Assembly: GCA_021787655.1 (NCBI GenBank)
Contig: JAJYLM010000117.1
Span: 1-6,718, forward strand
DNA length: 6,718 nucleotides
Source of the DNA: a bacterium
GTDB lineage: Bacteria > JAMCPX01
Direction: 5' to 3'
Both the position numbers and the translations under genes were made by a program. The stretch's first letter is position 1. Each line of letters starts with the position of its first letter. Below, piece after piece: positions 6,633 to 6,718 of this stretch. The notes below the pieces were generated by a model, which worked only from the letters and a program-made list of their open reading frames with translations, was not told where the DNA came from and ran no database searches.

Positions 6633-6680
6633 CCATTGTTCCGGGATTCGTCTCCACCCCAGAGCAATTCCCAGGTTGAT

Positions 6681-6686
6681 TATAAT
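6681..6686 (+). promoter_or_regulatory. Isolated TATAAT -10 box near the window end
   Basis: A perfect TATAAT lies 48 bases after the TVP38-type stop codon. No recognisable TTGACA-like box sits 15-18 bases upstream, and the upstream TG is one base off for an extended -10. It could drive a gene beginning after the window. Otherwise 6633-6718 holds no gene and no convincing terminator. Confidence 0.22.
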
Positions 6687-6718
6687 TGTTGTAGAGGACG
6701 GTGACCGACCACCACCAA

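Noticed and set aside
6473..6679. A 68-codon plus-strand open frame at the window end
   Set aside because: Most of it overlaps the TVP38-type gene in another frame, and it has no ribosome-binding site or recognisable product.

Overview
The window comes from a diderm (Gram-negative) bacterium, because it carries a pair of LptF/LptG-type lipopolysaccharide exporter subunits. Base composition looks balanced to slightly GC-rich by eye, and three of the five genes start with GTG. A Nitrospirota- or Desulfobacterota-like host would fit, but no phylogenetic marker here settles that. I see no mobile element, CRISPR array, tRNA or rRNA. The region reads as ordinary chromosome.

Layout. Positions 21-1172 and 1169-2254 are lptF and lptG, translationally coupled by a 4-base GTGA overlap. 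A 231-base non-coding stretch follows. It holds a strong hairpin right after lptG whose U-tract lies on the minus strand, a T-rich stretch that may end the lptFG transcript, and a leader hairpin before the next gene. Positions 2486-4831 encode a 781-residue cytoplasmic signalling protein with the order globin sensor - GAF - GGDEF - EAL. The convergent gap 4832-4945 contains two hairpins without U-tracts. Positions 4946-5875 (minus strand) encode a diacylglycerol-kinase-family lipid kinase. It is divergent, across 58 bases, from a TVP38/DedA-type membrane protein at 5934-6632. The last 86 bases hold no gene but contain a perfect TATAAT box that may belong to a gene beyond the window.

How the genes relate. 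Four of the five act at or on the envelope: two on LPS transport, one probably on lipid phosphorylation, and one a multi-pass VTT-domain protein of a family linked to lipid movement. The fifth is a c-di-GMP enzyme. Its EAL active site looks intact, while its GGDEF site is degenerate (GPDEF) and lacks the RxxD inhibitory site. It is therefore best predicted as a haem-sensor-controlled phosphodiesterase, not a cyclase. The haem pocket keeps the proximal His but appears to have lost the usual distal Tyr. This protein is the most interesting item in the window. I found no clearly undescribed multi-gene system.
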